64,000 nucleotides of DNA. Origin: UBA2112 sp964488555 (GTDB taxonomy: Bacteria; Patescibacteriota; Saccharimonadia; Saccharimonadales; Saccharimonadaceae). A program made the translations under genes and the position numbers. The notes below the pieces were generated by a model. That model did not search any database. It was not told the origin of the DNA and saw nothing but the letters and a program-made list of their open reading frames with translations. Positions 1 to 8,494 of the stretch are shown piece by piece. The stretch covers positions 1 through 64,000 of the forward strand of contig CAZAUF010000002.1 in the NCBI GenBank assembly GCA_964488555.1, in the 5' to 3' direction. The stretch's first letter is position 1, and each line of letters begins with the position of its first letter.

Positions 1-2
1 CC

Positions 3-1256
3 CCGGCACCAAGTGGTATTGCGAAAATTTTTAGTGTGACATTTAAAGCAAAGGTGGCAGGTAAAGCTACTGTAAGTTTCAGCTATGCTAGCGTCAACGG
101 CACGGCAGCGTCATCCACAGGCGGAAGCTTCGACATCACGAGTCCCAAACCACCTTCAACTCCGAAACCTTCAACTAAGCCAAAACCATCGAAAAAACCA
201 AGTCCTTCGACACCCGTTACTCCCGCTCCACCCCCATCAACACCACCCGCCACTCCAACACAACCTAATCCTAACTCAAACGTGACACCCGATCCTACAG
301 GTCTCATAGACAGTGTTGTCGTTACTCCTTCATATGCCTCAGCAACAATCAACTGGAGAATTAACGCTTCAAATCCAACCTCATCGATAAGCTATGGTCC
401 GTCTTTATCACAACTTGATAAACGTGGAGTTGTAAAAAAGACAGAGGATGGATCATTTACAACAACAATCACTGACCTAACACCCGGTCTTCGTTACAGT
501 TTCACAATCACGGGTGATGGTTCACGTGTATCAGCAGGTAGCTATAGTGGGACGATCGCGACACAAGGGTTTCCCGTAGTTATATCTATGACCGAAAATA
601 ACGTACCTATCAAAAGTGCGCAGCTTAAAATCGGTAGTCAAACCCACCCTGTTACCAGCGATAGAGTGACACTTGGACTGGCAGCCGGCAGCTACACTGG
701 AACAATTATTACAGATACGGCCTCATTGGCTATCAATCTTACCGTTGAAGCAAAGCCCATCCCTACTGACGGTAGTGCGCCAGAAGCTCAATCATTTACC
801 TTCAATCTCACCAGTTCTCCAATAGAAGGGGGTCCAGGTTCAGGTATGTCAATCTTCGTTTTCATAGGAGTCTTGATCGGTGGAACCGCCATTCTTGGTC
901 TCGCATTCTTTGTGTTCATCAATATTCGGCGACATCGCTTTGAGTCAGATTCTTATTCGCACATATCTAACTCAACAGTCATCGTAGAGGATGGGTACGA
1001 TTGGCACAGCGATGAGGCACAACAGTCACAAACCCAACCTCCCGTATCGCAATCGCCAGCCCCAGAATCTACTCGCGAAAATTATCCGTCTGAATCTACG
1101 ACTCACGTTAATTCGGTTTATCTTACTGAGGAAGAGCCTCTCGATATGTTTGAGCAATCCCGTATTGCTCTACCCCCTACTTCGCATGATCAGACTCCAC
1201 CTTCTCCAGACGTGATGCCACAAAATCCCAATCCACCACATTCCACCACGCCTTAA
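3..1256 (+). CDS. Surface protein with beta-sandwich domains and C-terminal membrane anchor (5' partial)
   Basis: The reading frame is open to the left window edge, so the N-terminus is missing. What remains begins with a piece of a beta-sandwich (text like KATVSFSYASVNGTA) resembling the end of a cohesin- or Ig-like domain. A Pro/Ser/Thr/Lys-rich linker follows, then a fibronectin-III-like stretch (around ATINWRINASNP...GLRYSFTITG), a second small beta domain, one transmembrane helix near residue 280 (SIFVFIGVLIGG...) and a cytoplasmic Gln/Pro-rich tail of about 110 residues. I infer an anchored cell-surface protein, perhaps an adhesin. No catalytic motif is visible. Its last 80 bases lie antisense to the 3' end of the superoxide dismutase gene. 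Confidence 0.7.
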   Translation, partial: PAPSGIAKIFSVTFKAKVAGKATVSFSYASVNGTAASSTGGSFDITSPKPPSTPKPSTKPKPSKKPSPSTPVTPAPPPSTPPATPTQPNPNSNVTPDPTGLIDSVVVTPSYASATINWRINASNPTSSISYGPSLSQLDKRGVVKKTEDGSFTTTITDLTPGLRYSFTITGDGSRVSAGSYSGTIATQGFPVVISMTENNVPIKSAQLKIGSQTHPVTSDRVTLGLAAGSYTGTIITDTASLAINLTVEAKPIPTDGSAPEAQSFTFNLTSSPIEGGPGSGMSIFVFIGVLIGGTAILGLAFFVFINIRRHRFESDSYSHISNSTVIVEDGYDWHSDEAQQSQTQPPVSQSPAPESTRENYPSESTTHVNSVYLTEEEPLDMFEQSRIALPPTSHDQTPPSPDVMPQNPNPPHSTTP

Positions 1257-1791
1257 TGTAATCATCTCGTTTATTTTTGTAATCTAAATAATACGCATGC
1301 TCCCATACATCTAGGCCTAATAGAGGTTCAGATAGACCGAGGTTTAATGGATTGTCCTGATTGGGTGTTGTAATAATTGTCATATCTGGTTGCAACCATG
1401 TCCAACCACTACCAAATACAGCTAAAGATTCTGATGTAAATTTATCTACGAAATTCTGAAAACTACCGTATGTGCCTAATATGTTTGTTGCCAACTGTCC
1501 CGACGGCTCTCCGCCGCCGCTAGGTGACATCCATTGCCAAAACAGCGTATGGTTGTAGTGTCCACCCCCGTGATTACGAATAGCAGTCTTTACCTTATCG
1601 GGTAGCTCATTTACTTGGCTCAAGAGAGACTCTAGCGACTGACTTTTGAGTTCCGGGTACTCATCGAGTGCTGTGTTTAATTTATCGACATACGCTTGAT
1701 GGTGCTTACTATGATGAAGCTCCATAATATCTTTGCTGATGTATTTTCCTAATGCATCATAGCTATACTTAAGTTCTGGCAACGTGTACAT
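1177..1791 (-). CDS. sodA: Superoxide dismutase, Fe/Mn family
   Basis: This 204-residue enzyme converts superoxide to hydrogen peroxide and oxygen. The metal ligands are visible: His in ELHHSKHHQAYV, His in GGGHYNHTLFW, and Asp/His in LDVWEHAYYLDY. The GGGH-NH-LFW arrangement and FGSGWTWL resemble the Mn-type more than the Fe-type, but cambialistic use is possible. No signal peptide is present, so it is cytoplasmic. The ATG follows a strong AAGGAGG, and a TATAAT lies on the minus strand at 1817-1812, so this is a conventional leadered gene transcribed alone. The gene converges on and overlaps the surface-protein gene by 80 bp. Confidence 0.95.
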   Translation of the reverse strand: MYTLPELKYSYDALGKYISKDIMELHHSKHHQAYVDKLNTALDEYPELKSQSLESLLSQVNELPDKVKTAIRNHGGGHYNHTLFWQWMSPSGGGEPSGQLATNILGTYGSFQNFVDKFTSESLAVFGSGWTWLQPDMTIITTPNQDNPLNLGLSEPLLGLDVWEHAYYLDYKNKRDDYIKAWWNVVDWDFVASRLEKVESDHAK

Positions 1792-1827
1792 ATAACACCT
1801 CCTTATTTCTTATTATAACCCCTATCG

Positions 1828-2892
1828 TCAGGGTGTTGCTGTCTCGGGAGCTTTTACTTCTGGCACCGAGATGAATTCAGAGATTTTGTTATCAGCTCTG
1901 AGTTGGGATAGTTGTTTTTGAAATACCGTTAGTGGTATTTTCAACGCTGCGTAACTGATCCGATTGTCGCCCTCACGCTGAAGAAGCTTGACGACATAAT
2001 ATCCGTCACCTGTCGTTGAGCGAAATACAGGCGATACTTTACCAGTAGACAATTTCGAGGCTTGCTCTGCCAAACCTCCGTCTCTGTTATTGATCGGTAC
2101 AAGCGGTGTCACGCTTGCCTCTATCTTTACGCCATCCACTGGAGACAACGACGCGGCAATTTTATCGAAATCAGACTCGTTCTCGAGTCTCTGCTCCAGC
2201 ACGTCTCGTAATTGAGAGGCGGTGGAATCAACGCTATATGCTACCTTTTGACGGAGCAGATTACGCGCTGTCACCTCTCTCACTTCATCAGAGGTCCACC
2301 CGTAATGATCCAGCGTTATATCGTAATACGTTTTTTCAGAGATCTCTCCGTCACTAGATTGGCGTTGCTGTTTGATTGCAGCTGCGATCTCTTCATCAGA
2401 AACACTAATTCCCTTTTGTTTTGCTAATTTCGCCGCATAGCCGTCAGCTATAGCATCGTTCAACGCCTGTCTCTTAAACCAATCAAGTTGCGCCTTGTTC
2501 TCTTTACTATACAGGTTGACTCCTTGTTTGTACTGGAGATAGTGCTCTTGTGACTTGAATCCTGATAAATAATCACTGTATCTGACCATTTGTCCATCTA
2601 CGACTGCGACAGGCAAGGGTACCGCGCGTGTAATCCTATAAAAAAACGACGAGGTATTCTGCGCTGGATACAATTGCCACCATATGACGAGAAAAATAAG
2701 CAATAGAGCTACAACACTGATAACAATCGTGTTGATAACCAAACGATGTTTCGCATATTGTACAGGGTATTTGAAACGTCGACCGCCAGCGAGAATACGT
2801 TCACGATGCTCAGCAACAGTTTCGTTCGTTATTCGATGAGGAGTTTCAGCTTTTGTAGCTTTTTTCCTCTTAAATGTCCGTAGCTTTTTCAT
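1828..2892 (-). CDS. Membrane-anchored SurA/PrsA-like foldase protein (degenerate parvulin)
   Basis: The protein has about 354 residues: a very basic N-terminal cytoplasmic segment, one transmembrane helix (VINTIVISVVALLLIFLVIWW), then an extracytoplasmic helical region typical of SurA/PrsA N-domains (VVDGQMVRYSDYLSGFKSQEHYL). It ends in a parvulin-like stretch (DGGLAEQASKLSTGKVSPVFRSTTGDGYYVVKLLQRE). These chaperones fold secreted proteins. Whether the rotamase domain is active cannot be told from this. I place the start at 2892, which follows AAAGGGA, rather than the upstream ATG at 2928, which has no ribosome site. It overlaps the end of the bPH2 gene by 23 bp, so the two are probably one transcript. 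Confidence 0.7.
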   Translation of the reverse strand: MKKLRTFKRKKATKAETPHRITNETVAEHRERILAGGRRFKYPVQYAKHRLVINTIVISVVALLLIFLVIWWQLYPAQNTSSFFYRITRAVPLPVAVVDGQMVRYSDYLSGFKSQEHYLQYKQGVNLYSKENKAQLDWFKRQALNDAIADGYAAKLAKQKGISVSDEEIAAAIKQQRQSSDGEISEKTYYDITLDHYGWTSDEVREVTARNLLRQKVAYSVDSTASQLRDVLEQRLENESDFDKIAASLSPVDGVKIEASVTPLVPINNRDGGLAEQASKLSTGKVSPVFRSTTGDGYYVVKLLQREGDNRISYAALKIPLTVFQKQLSQLRADNKISEFISVPEVKAPETATP

Positions 2893-3397
2893 TCGTCCCT
2901 TTGGCACCTTCCGCAGCTGCGACGGCATCTTGCAATTTATTGTAAATTTTTTCGGGATGCTCGACCTTGTTGATAATCAAATCACCAACGTATGTCTGAA
3001 CCACGATAGTCCCGAACCTAAAGATTTCACCACCGAGTCCTGGTATATTATAGCTAATACTCTGAATTTTGGACAGTCCAAGCTCGACAACATCCTTGCC
3101 GAAAAAGCCTCTCTGGGTCACTTGCCGTATCCGTTGATTGGTGACAATGTATACCGTGTAATACCACATGAGAAAGTGGTACATGAAAAGAATAAGACCA
3201 ATCGCAAACCCTATAGCAGGCGACCAATACACCTCCGGTGTTGTAGACCATAGGAATACCGGAAGGGCTGAAACGGTGAATGGTATCAAAAAAAGCCAAA
3301 ATCCTTTACGCATCGCGATGATATGACGACGAAAAATGAATAAAAGTTCTTCGTCTTCACGTTGACCCTCGAAGTCACGGGCATTATTCTTTGCCAT
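2870..3397 (-). CDS. bPH2-domain membrane protein (YdbS/YdbT-like)
   Basis: This 175-residue protein has two adjacent transmembrane helices (GFWLFLIPFTVSALPVFLW and PAIGFAIGLILFMYHFLMWY), followed by a bacterial PH-like domain with the typical YTVYIVTNQRIRQVTQRGFFGKDVVELGLSKIQSISY signature (given here in outline). Family members are membrane proteins of unclear role, often near envelope genes. The ATG is preceded by TGG-TAGAAT with only six bases between the hexamer and the ATG, and there is no Shine-Dalgarno, so it is predicted to be leaderless. The downstream foldase-like gene overlaps it. Confidence 0.8.
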   Translation of the reverse strand: MAKNNARDFEGQREDEELLFIFRRHIIAMRKGFWLFLIPFTVSALPVFLWSTTPEVYWSPAIGFAIGLILFMYHFLMWYYTVYIVTNQRIRQVTQRGFFGKDVVELGLSKIQSISYNIPGLGGEIFRFGTIVVQTYVGDLIINKVEHPEKIYNKLQDAVAAAEGAKGTNEKATDI

Positions 3398-3506
3398 AGC
3401 ATTATTCTACCACGCCACTCCGATCAAGAGTACACTGTCTGTTGCCTCAAGCAGGGAGACGCAAGATGGTTTTACTATTTCAGATTCGGGCTGCTGATAC
3501 AGCCAA

Positions 3507-3545
3507 CCAAAGTAAATACCGGCTACGAGCCGGTATTTACTTTGG
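3507..3545. repeat. Perfect 18-bp inverted repeat overlapping tRNA-Arg 3' end
   Basis: Bases 3507-3524 (CCAAAGTAAATACCGGCT) are perfectly complementary to 3528-3545, with a 3-base loop ACG. The last three bases of the outer stem are the encoded CCA of the tRNA. There is no T-run after the hairpin in the direction of tRNA transcription, so it is not a classic intrinsic terminator. It may act in 3' processing or termination, or mark an old attachment site. Confidence 0.8.
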
Positions 3546-3619
3546 TACCCCGGGCAGGAGTCGAACCTGCAACCTTATCCTTAGGACGGATCTGCTCTAT
3601 CCAGTTGAGCTACCGAGGC
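3543..3619 (-). tRNA. tRNA-Arg (anticodon CCT)
   Basis: Read on the minus strand, a 77-nt cloverleaf folds. The acceptor GCCTCGG pairs with CCGGGGT (one terminal G-T). The D arm is GCTC/GAGC, and the anticodon arm has loop GTCCTAA and anticodon CCT (reads AGG). The T arm is GCAGG-TTCGACT-CCTGC, with discriminator A and an encoded CCA end. No variable-arm stem is present, which fits a class I tRNA. Confidence 0.95.
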
Positions 3620-3675
3620 GTAGCTGGAAGGCTACTTTGTATTCTACCACAGGTAACACCGGTACCTACCGTGCG

Positions 3676-4185
3676 CTAGCGTGTATACTTTTCGTTTGGC
3701 ACCTCATACGTATAGAGCTCATCGTCGCTAAACCAGTGCCCGATTTCCTTCTCTGCCTCTTCAGGGTCACCTGATGCGTGTATAAGGTTTGGAATACCTT
3801 TTTTCTTGCCGTCAGCGTACTCAAAACTCATATGACTGAAGTCACCACGAATTGTACCAGGTGCAGCGGATTTTGGTTCTGTTCCACCAACCATTTTGCG
3901 CACAAGAGCCACAGCTTCTACACCCTCGAATACCATGGCAATGACTGGCCCCTGCGTCATCATTTCCAATGTGACATCGAATGTCTCTTGACCCCGACGG
4001 CTAATCATCTGACCGATGCTTTCATAGTGGTGATAATAGTGATCCCTGTCCGGCGCGATCATCTTTGTACCGACAATTTCTAAGCCAACGCGCTCAAATC
4101 GAGAGAGAATCTCACCAACCAGTCCGCGCTGCACAGAATCTGGCTTAAATAATACTAACGTTCGTTCAACATCATGAGAACTCAT
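3676..4185 (-). CDS. ndk: Nucleoside diphosphate kinase
   Basis: Transfers the gamma-phosphate between nucleoside triphosphates and diphosphates through a phospho-histidine. The family start ERTLVLFKPDSVQRGLVGEIL is clear, as are RGQETFDVTLEMMTQGPVIAMVFEG and GTIRGDF. The active-site His lies in PNLIHASGDPEEAEKEI. At 169 residues it is longer than the usual ~140-150 because of an insertion around ISRRGQETFD and a C-terminal extension (WFSDDELYTYEVPNEKYTR), as seen in several archaeal and CPR homologues. The ATG has AAGGAG at good spacing, so unlike its neighbours it is leadered. It lies just before the tRNA on the same strand. Confidence 0.95.
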   Translation of the reverse strand: MSSHDVERTLVLFKPDSVQRGLVGEILSRFERVGLEIVGTKMIAPDRDHYYHHYESIGQMISRRGQETFDVTLEMMTQGPVIAMVFEGVEAVALVRKMVGGTEPKSAAPGTIRGDFSHMSFEYADGKKKGIPNLIHASGDPEEAEKEIGHWFSDDELYTYEVPNEKYTR

Positions 4186-4209
4186 ATAACTCCTTGTTTA
4201 CGATTGCTC

Positions 4210-4998
4210 TTATTGTACCAAAAGAAAGGCCACTAGCACAGCCGCCATACCTATCCTGTACCATCCAAAGACTGCCAGACTATGCCGAGCTAGATAACGC
4301 ATCAAAAAACCGACTGCAAGCAATCCTGACAGAAATGCTGCGATATTACCAATTAAAAGCGTATCGAGATGTTGCACAAAGTATGCATAATCATGGAGAA
4401 ATACCTTGAGAGTTACCCCCGCCATGATAGGTAAAGAAGCTAAGAAGCTATATTCTGCAGCTTCTTTTGCGCTCAATCCACTCAGCCGACCTACAATAAT
4501 CGTGGCACCTGAACGTGACGTACCCGGAATAAGTGCTATCATTTGAGCAACACCGATTGCGACGGCTCGCGGCATGGTGAGTGCTTCGCCGTTTTTCATA
4601 AATGATGCCTTTGGTAGTTTTTCAAGCACGATCATGATTATACCGACAAGTGCTGACATAATAATGACGACTATGACGCTCCCAAAAAATGCACTTCCAT
4701 TGATAAAATCAGCCAATAGATAACCTACTGCACCCGCCGGTACAGATGTAAGCAAAATATTTCGCATTAAGCGATACTTATGCTTCACGAAGATATCATG
4801 AAAGATTTCCATTAGTCGTCGCCAGAAATAAACGATCAGCGCTAAAAACGTACCTATATTAATCCACTCTAGAAACAAGTGGTCAGAAGCACCTGAAAAA
4901 AAAGTTTGCGCGATCACAAGATGTCCGGAACTGCTAACAGGAATAAATTCGGTGAGTCCTTGGATAAGCCCCAAAACTATCGATTCTATTACACTCAT
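4210..4998 (-). CDS. uppP: Undecaprenyl-diphosphatase
   Basis: This integral membrane phosphatase of the BacA/UppP family regenerates undecaprenyl phosphate, the lipid carrier for peptidoglycan and other wall polymers. It has 262 residues and about eight hydrophobic segments. The two family motifs are present: GLTEFIPVSSSGHLVIA near residue 15 and PGTSRSGATIIVGR near residue 160, with the conserved Glu, Ser, His and Arg. Its start is 7 bases downstream of a minus-strand TATAAT (5011-5006) with no ribosome site, so it is probably leaderless. It diverges from the Xer gene across a 28-bp gap. Confidence 0.95.
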   Translation of the reverse strand: MSVIESIVLGLIQGLTEFIPVSSSGHLVIAQTFFSGASDHLFLEWINIGTFLALIVYFWRRLMEIFHDIFVKHKYRLMRNILLTSVPAGAVGYLLADFINGSAFFGSVIVVIIMSALVGIIMIVLEKLPKASFMKNGEALTMPRAVAIGVAQMIALIPGTSRSGATIIVGRLSGLSAKEAAEYSFLASLPIMAGVTLKVFLHDYAYFVQHLDTLLIGNIAAFLSGLLAVGFLMRYLARHSLAVFGWYRIGMAAVLVAFLLVQ

Positions 4999-5026
4999 TC
5001 CGCTTATTATACGCTATTCTTATAAT
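4999..5026. promoter_or_regulatory. 28-bp divergent promoter region for uppP and xerD, both leaderless
   Basis: The minus strand carries TATAAT at 5011-5006, seven bases before the uppP ATG (4998). The plus strand carries TATTCT at 5015-5020, six bases before the Xer ATG (5027). Another TATAAT (5021-5026) abuts the Xer ATG and is too close to be its -10. Neither gene has room for a Shine-Dalgarno. Assignment is by motif and spacing only. Confidence 0.6.
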
Positions 5027-5950
5027 ATGTATGTCTCTGAGCTCATCAATGATTATATCGAGCACCTTGAAGTAGAAGGTGGGCGTTCAATACGTACGTC
5101 TGAAAATTACAGGCTATACCTTGAACGCTTCGTAGAGTTCACTGGTGACATTAGGACAACAGATATATCTATAGAAACGATACGCAAATATCGACTTTGG
5201 TTAAATCGTTATAAAAATAGCAACGATGAAACATTAACCACAACTACCCAAAGCTACCACCTTATTGCTCTTCGTGGCTTTCTCAGATATCTGTCTAATA
5301 GGGATATATCAAGCCTTAGTTCAGACAAGATCGTCCTACCCAAAACAACACGCAAACAAGTTACCTTTTTATATCGCAATGAAATAGATCGTCTCCTCGC
5401 CCAGCCAGACCCGTCTAAAGAGCAAGGGTTACGTGATCGTGCAATCATCGAATTGCTTTTTTCCAGCGGACTCCGTGTATCCGAACTTGTGGCACTTGAT
5501 AAAGACCATATCAATACAAAACGTCGAGAATTTATGGTGCGCGGTAAAGGGCAAAAGGACCGACCGATTTTTATCAGTCGTACAGCTGCCTCTTTCGTAG
5601 AAGAATATCTTGCATCTCGAAGCGATAGTTTACCACCCCTATTCATAAGTTATAGCCGCAATGCTCGTTCAGAAACAAGCGGCAATTACCGTCGTCTGAC
5701 TGCCAGAAGCATACAACGGATACTGAGTCACTACGCACGTCTGGCCGGTATTACAAAACACGTCAGTCCCCATACGATGCGTCATAGTTATGCTACAGAC
5801 CTACTGATGAATGGTGCCGATCTTCGCTCAGTGCAATCGATGCTCGGTCATAGCGACATTAGTACCACACAGATTTACACGCATGTCACAGATCAGCATC
5901 TTCAAGAGGTACATGAGCGATATCAGAGCGAGCCTGAGATTGATAGCTAA
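5027..5950 (+). CDS. xerD: Tyrosine recombinase XerC/XerD family
   Basis: A 307-residue site-specific recombinase. It has an N-terminal SAM-like core-binding domain (INDYIEHLEVEGGRSIRTSENYRLYLERF) and a catalytic domain with the full set of residues: Arg in SSGLRVSELVALD, Lys in RGKGQKDRP, HTMRH, His in MLGHSDISTTQIYTHV, and the nucleophilic Tyr in that last motif. The expected role is chromosome-dimer resolution at dif with FtsK, whose gene is also in this window. I start at the ATG at 5027 (MYVSEL), because longer starts would run into uppP. No integrase-type neighbours or att repeats were seen, so a housekeeping Xer is more likely than a phage integrase. Confidence 0.9.
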   Translation: MYVSELINDYIEHLEVEGGRSIRTSENYRLYLERFVEFTGDIRTTDISIETIRKYRLWLNRYKNSNDETLTTTTQSYHLIALRGFLRYLSNRDISSLSSDKIVLPKTTRKQVTFLYRNEIDRLLAQPDPSKEQGLRDRAIIELLFSSGLRVSELVALDKDHINTKRREFMVRGKGQKDRPIFISRTAASFVEEYLASRSDSLPPLFISYSRNARSETSGNYRRLTARSIQRILSHYARLAGITKHVSPHTMRHSYATDLLMNGADLRSVQSMLGHSDISTTQIYTHVTDQHLQEVHERYQSEPEIDS

Positions 5951-5953
5951 CAC

Positions 5954-7159
5954 CTATGAGTCACGACAGTTACCGGGATTGTAGTCAACTTCTTGATCGG
6001 TCACAAGAAATGTCTTACATAAGCTGCCTGTGATATCTATGGCTGCTTCGGCACCCGGAATACTACTGCCTTCAAGTTCTATTCTACTTTTGATTCGACG
6101 AAAGAGATCGTTGGCACGTCCGGTTGAATCGACAATGGGTTGAACTGCATTAAACCTCACTAGCTCTTCATCGTTGAGCATGGTTATGCGAAACGTCGTA
6201 TTCGGATTATAAAATTCTGTAACCTTAATATATGCACGACGGCTACCTATATCATCGGCACCGATGGGTTCAGGAAGCTCTATTGTCACCTTGCATGCAT
6301 ACTGGGTATCAGCACTGGTAGCAGAAAAATTGGGATTACAGCGTACTTGCACCAATGCATCAGAAGTATGCGATTGACGAACATCTTCAGAAAAACTCAC
6401 GGTATCCCTTCCGACACTACTCGGCACAAGGAAGAGAGTCGCGTTATTAGTTTGACCATCCTGATCTTTATCAAAATCCGAGAGACGAAAACTGTCACTA
6501 TGCTGTAGTAATTGTACCCTTAAGAGTGCTGGACGATTGTTCGGCCAATCAGCCAACTTAGGAAGTTTGGCATCCAGTCCTAAATCTACTCTGCCACTCG
6601 ATTGAGAATCACTCCCCGACAGAGCATCCTGTAGGTCTGTCTGCGAATACCACTCAATAGTAATACGGTCAAAATCGTCCTTAGCCTTCAGTGGCACTAG
6701 ACGGGACGTATTCGGCGTCAACGACCCTACATAGTCATCGGTGTTAAGCTGCACCTTCACACAAGTATATGCCTGTTGCAACGCGCTATCGCCTTCTGTT
6801 TGCTCAATAATCACCTCTTTGTCGCCAGGATGTCCTGCAATACCTGCACGTTGCATGGTGTCGCAATGTGTACCATCCGTCAAAGCACTGATAAGGTTGT
6901 TGCACTCCGTCGTGCCAACACCACTACCGGTGCCGATACAGTGTTTTCTATAGGCGACAATCGCTCTTTTTGCATCCTCTACACCAGCGTTTGCGGAATC
7001 AAGTGCACTCCTTGATAAATCATTCGTCGTGGCCTGCAATTGATCTTGAATCATGATACGAATGAATGCTACGGTAATGGTCGTAATCAAAAGAGCTGAA
7101 AAAATAACCAGAAACAGTGATACTGCACCCTTTTCGTTTTGTCTCACCTTATTCATCAT
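5954..7159 (-). CDS. PilX-like pilus-assembly protein, last gene of the type IV pilus operon
   Basis: A 401-residue protein with a single N-terminal hydrophobic helix (GAVSLFLVIFSALLITTITVAFIRIM) and then a Cys-containing extracytoplasmic domain of about 360 residues. The N-terminus lacks the G-FTxxE prepilin cleavage site but resembles PilX-like minor-pilin partners (NEKGAVSLFLV). I do not recognise the globular part. The start overlaps the stop of the upstream prepilin gene (TGATG), with AAAGGAGG ahead of it, so it is translationally coupled. It converges on xerD with three bases between. Confidence 0.6.
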   Translation of the reverse strand: MMNKVRQNEKGAVSLFLVIFSALLITTITVAFIRIMIQDQLQATTNDLSRSALDSANAGVEDAKRAIVAYRKHCIGTGSGVGTTECNNLISALTDGTHCDTMQRAGIAGHPGDKEVIIEQTEGDSALQQAYTCVKVQLNTDDYVGSLTPNTSRLVPLKAKDDFDRITIEWYSQTDLQDALSGSDSQSSGRVDLGLDAKLPKLADWPNNRPALLRVQLLQHSDSFRLSDFDKDQDGQTNNATLFLVPSSVGRDTVSFSEDVRQSHTSDALVQVRCNPNFSATSADTQYACKVTIELPEPIGADDIGSRRAYIKVTEFYNPNTTFRITMLNDEELVRFNAVQPIVDSTGRANDLFRRIKSRIELEGSSIPGAEAAIDITGSLCKTFLVTDQEVDYNPGNCRDS

Positions 7160-7875
7160 CACTGCCCTCCTTTGTTACCCGCTTGCGCCGTAAAGTCAAA
7201 CTGATTTACTGCACAAAAATGCTGCAAAGACGCGTCATCGCTTGGTGGACGACACGTAGTGTCAATCGTGTCGATTGTCTGTGTTTGTTGTAGCGCGTCT
7301 TGGTTGTTGGTACCTATCTCCATGACAACACGATAGAGTGCCTGACCTATCGCAGCATCGCTAGCAAGTTGCATAATCGTAAAACTCTGTATCGCTAGGT
7401 CACTGTTTTCGGCAGACAGCAGTTCAGTGGCGTCAGATTGTTGAATCTTCTTGGTTGGATCAGCGCAATATTGCCCTCCACTATCGCGAACCCTTACAAA
7501 ACGAATTTGATCATCACCACTCTCATAGGTATTGATAGGATTACCGGAAAGAGATCGACCATAATTCCATACGTAGGTATAAAGACCTGTACATAATCGA
7601 CCCCCGTCCGAAGTTGAAGTTGGACTTTCAGGGTATCGCTGCAGTCGAAAGGCGGTATCGACCGCAAACGGCTGACTCTTCCCTAATGTTTGTTTAATAT
7701 CCTCACTGATTGTACGACCAGCCTGAGCGACAGCCTTCATCGTCAGACCTTTATTATAGATATTACTTATTTGAATCACAGTCATAGCGATTATAAGTAA
7801 TAAAACTGACACGAACGCCATAGCCATCATCAGTTCAATGATTGTAAAGCCTGTCATTTTACCCTCGCGGCTCAT
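7159..7875 (-). CDS. Type IV prepilin-like protein (PilW/ComGF-type)
   Basis: This 238-residue protein has a class III signal: a short basic leader, cleavage after Gly in KMTG/FTIIELMMAMAFVS, Glu at +5, and a long hydrophobic helix. The rest is an extracytoplasmic domain rich in Asp and Thr with several Cys (RLCTGLYTYVWNY, QYCADPTKK, TTCRPPSDD), probably disulfide-bonded. Prepilin peptidase encoded in the same operon would process it. The start at 7875 overlaps the previous prepilin gene by 17 bp. A second ATG at 7857, also behind a GAGGG, would leave only a three-residue leader. Confidence 0.75.
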   Translation of the reverse strand: MSREGKMTGFTIIELMMAMAFVSVLLLIIAMTVIQISNIYNKGLTMKAVAQAGRTISEDIKQTLGKSQPFAVDTAFRLQRYPESPTSTSDGGRLCTGLYTYVWNYGRSLSGNPINTYESGDDQIRFVRVRDSGGQYCADPTKKIQQSDATELLSAENSDLAIQSFTIMQLASDAAIGQALYRVVMEIGTNNQDALQQTQTIDTIDTTCRPPSDDASLQHFCAVNQFDFTAQAGNKGGQ

Positions 7876-8494
7876 ACAACCTCACGATCGTTCCCATGGT
7901 AACCGGTGTCGACTGACCGGGACTCAGCCAACAAGCCCTAATATGAAAATCATAAAAGCCAGGTCTTTTAGCAGAATCATCTTTTGGGTCACTATCGCTA
8001 TCTGTCGTCGTGTTCGGCCATCGAACAGCTTGTATCCATATCCCCTCTGCGGTTGGAGGTGTTGAATCAAAACGTACTTTTGCATATGTTGCGACTTCGG
8101 TGGTTGGCACCAATAGTGGATCACTGTCTAGCTTGGTTATGTCTAGTGCGAATGGCATATCACCTGGAGTGGGCATGTGGCATCTTTCACCATCAGACAC
8201 GCTTGTAAAGTTTTGTGCGCGATCAACAGCATGTTCGGTCACTACTCTATTCCACATCTTCGTCGCGTCACCACGCTTACCGTAATCAGCAATATATGCA
8301 CGGTTTAAATACCTCAAAGCGTCCGCCTGAGCATCGATTTGCTCACGAACTAAACTGATTTCAAGAGAACGTTGTGCCATCGCTGTTCCTTGGTTCATGA
8401 GAGAAAGCCCACCTACAGAAACGAGACTAAAAACAGTAATAGCAAACAACACCTCAATGATTGTATCTCCGCGTTCAGATGCTCTTATTCGCAT
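7859..8494 (-). CDS. Type IV prepilin-like protein (PilV/ComGD-type)
   Basis: A 211-residue minor prepilin. The leader MRIRASERG is followed by DTIIEVLFAITVFSLVSVGGLSLMNQG: cleavage after Gly, then Asp instead of the usual Phe at +1, and Glu at +5. A soluble domain with few recognisable features follows, containing WIQAVRWPN and a Cys pair. It overlaps both neighbouring prepilin genes by a few bases, which indicates coupled translation. Minor pilins of this kind form or prime the pilus tip. Confidence 0.75.
   Translation of the reverse strand: MRIRASERGDTIIEVLFAITVFSLVSVGGLSLMNQGTAMAQRSLEISLVREQIDAQADALRYLNRAYIADYGKRGDATKMWNRVVTEHAVDRAQNFTSVSDGERCHMPTPGDMPFALDITKLDSDPLLVPTTEVATYAKVRFDSTPPTAEGIWIQAVRWPNTTTDSDSDPKDDSAKRPGFYDFHIRACWLSPGQSTPVTMGTIVRLYEPRG

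Noticed and set aside
5027..5950. Integrase of a prophage or genomic island
   Set aside because: No phage genes or att repeats were seen, and the sequence is XerC/D-like in a housekeeping context.
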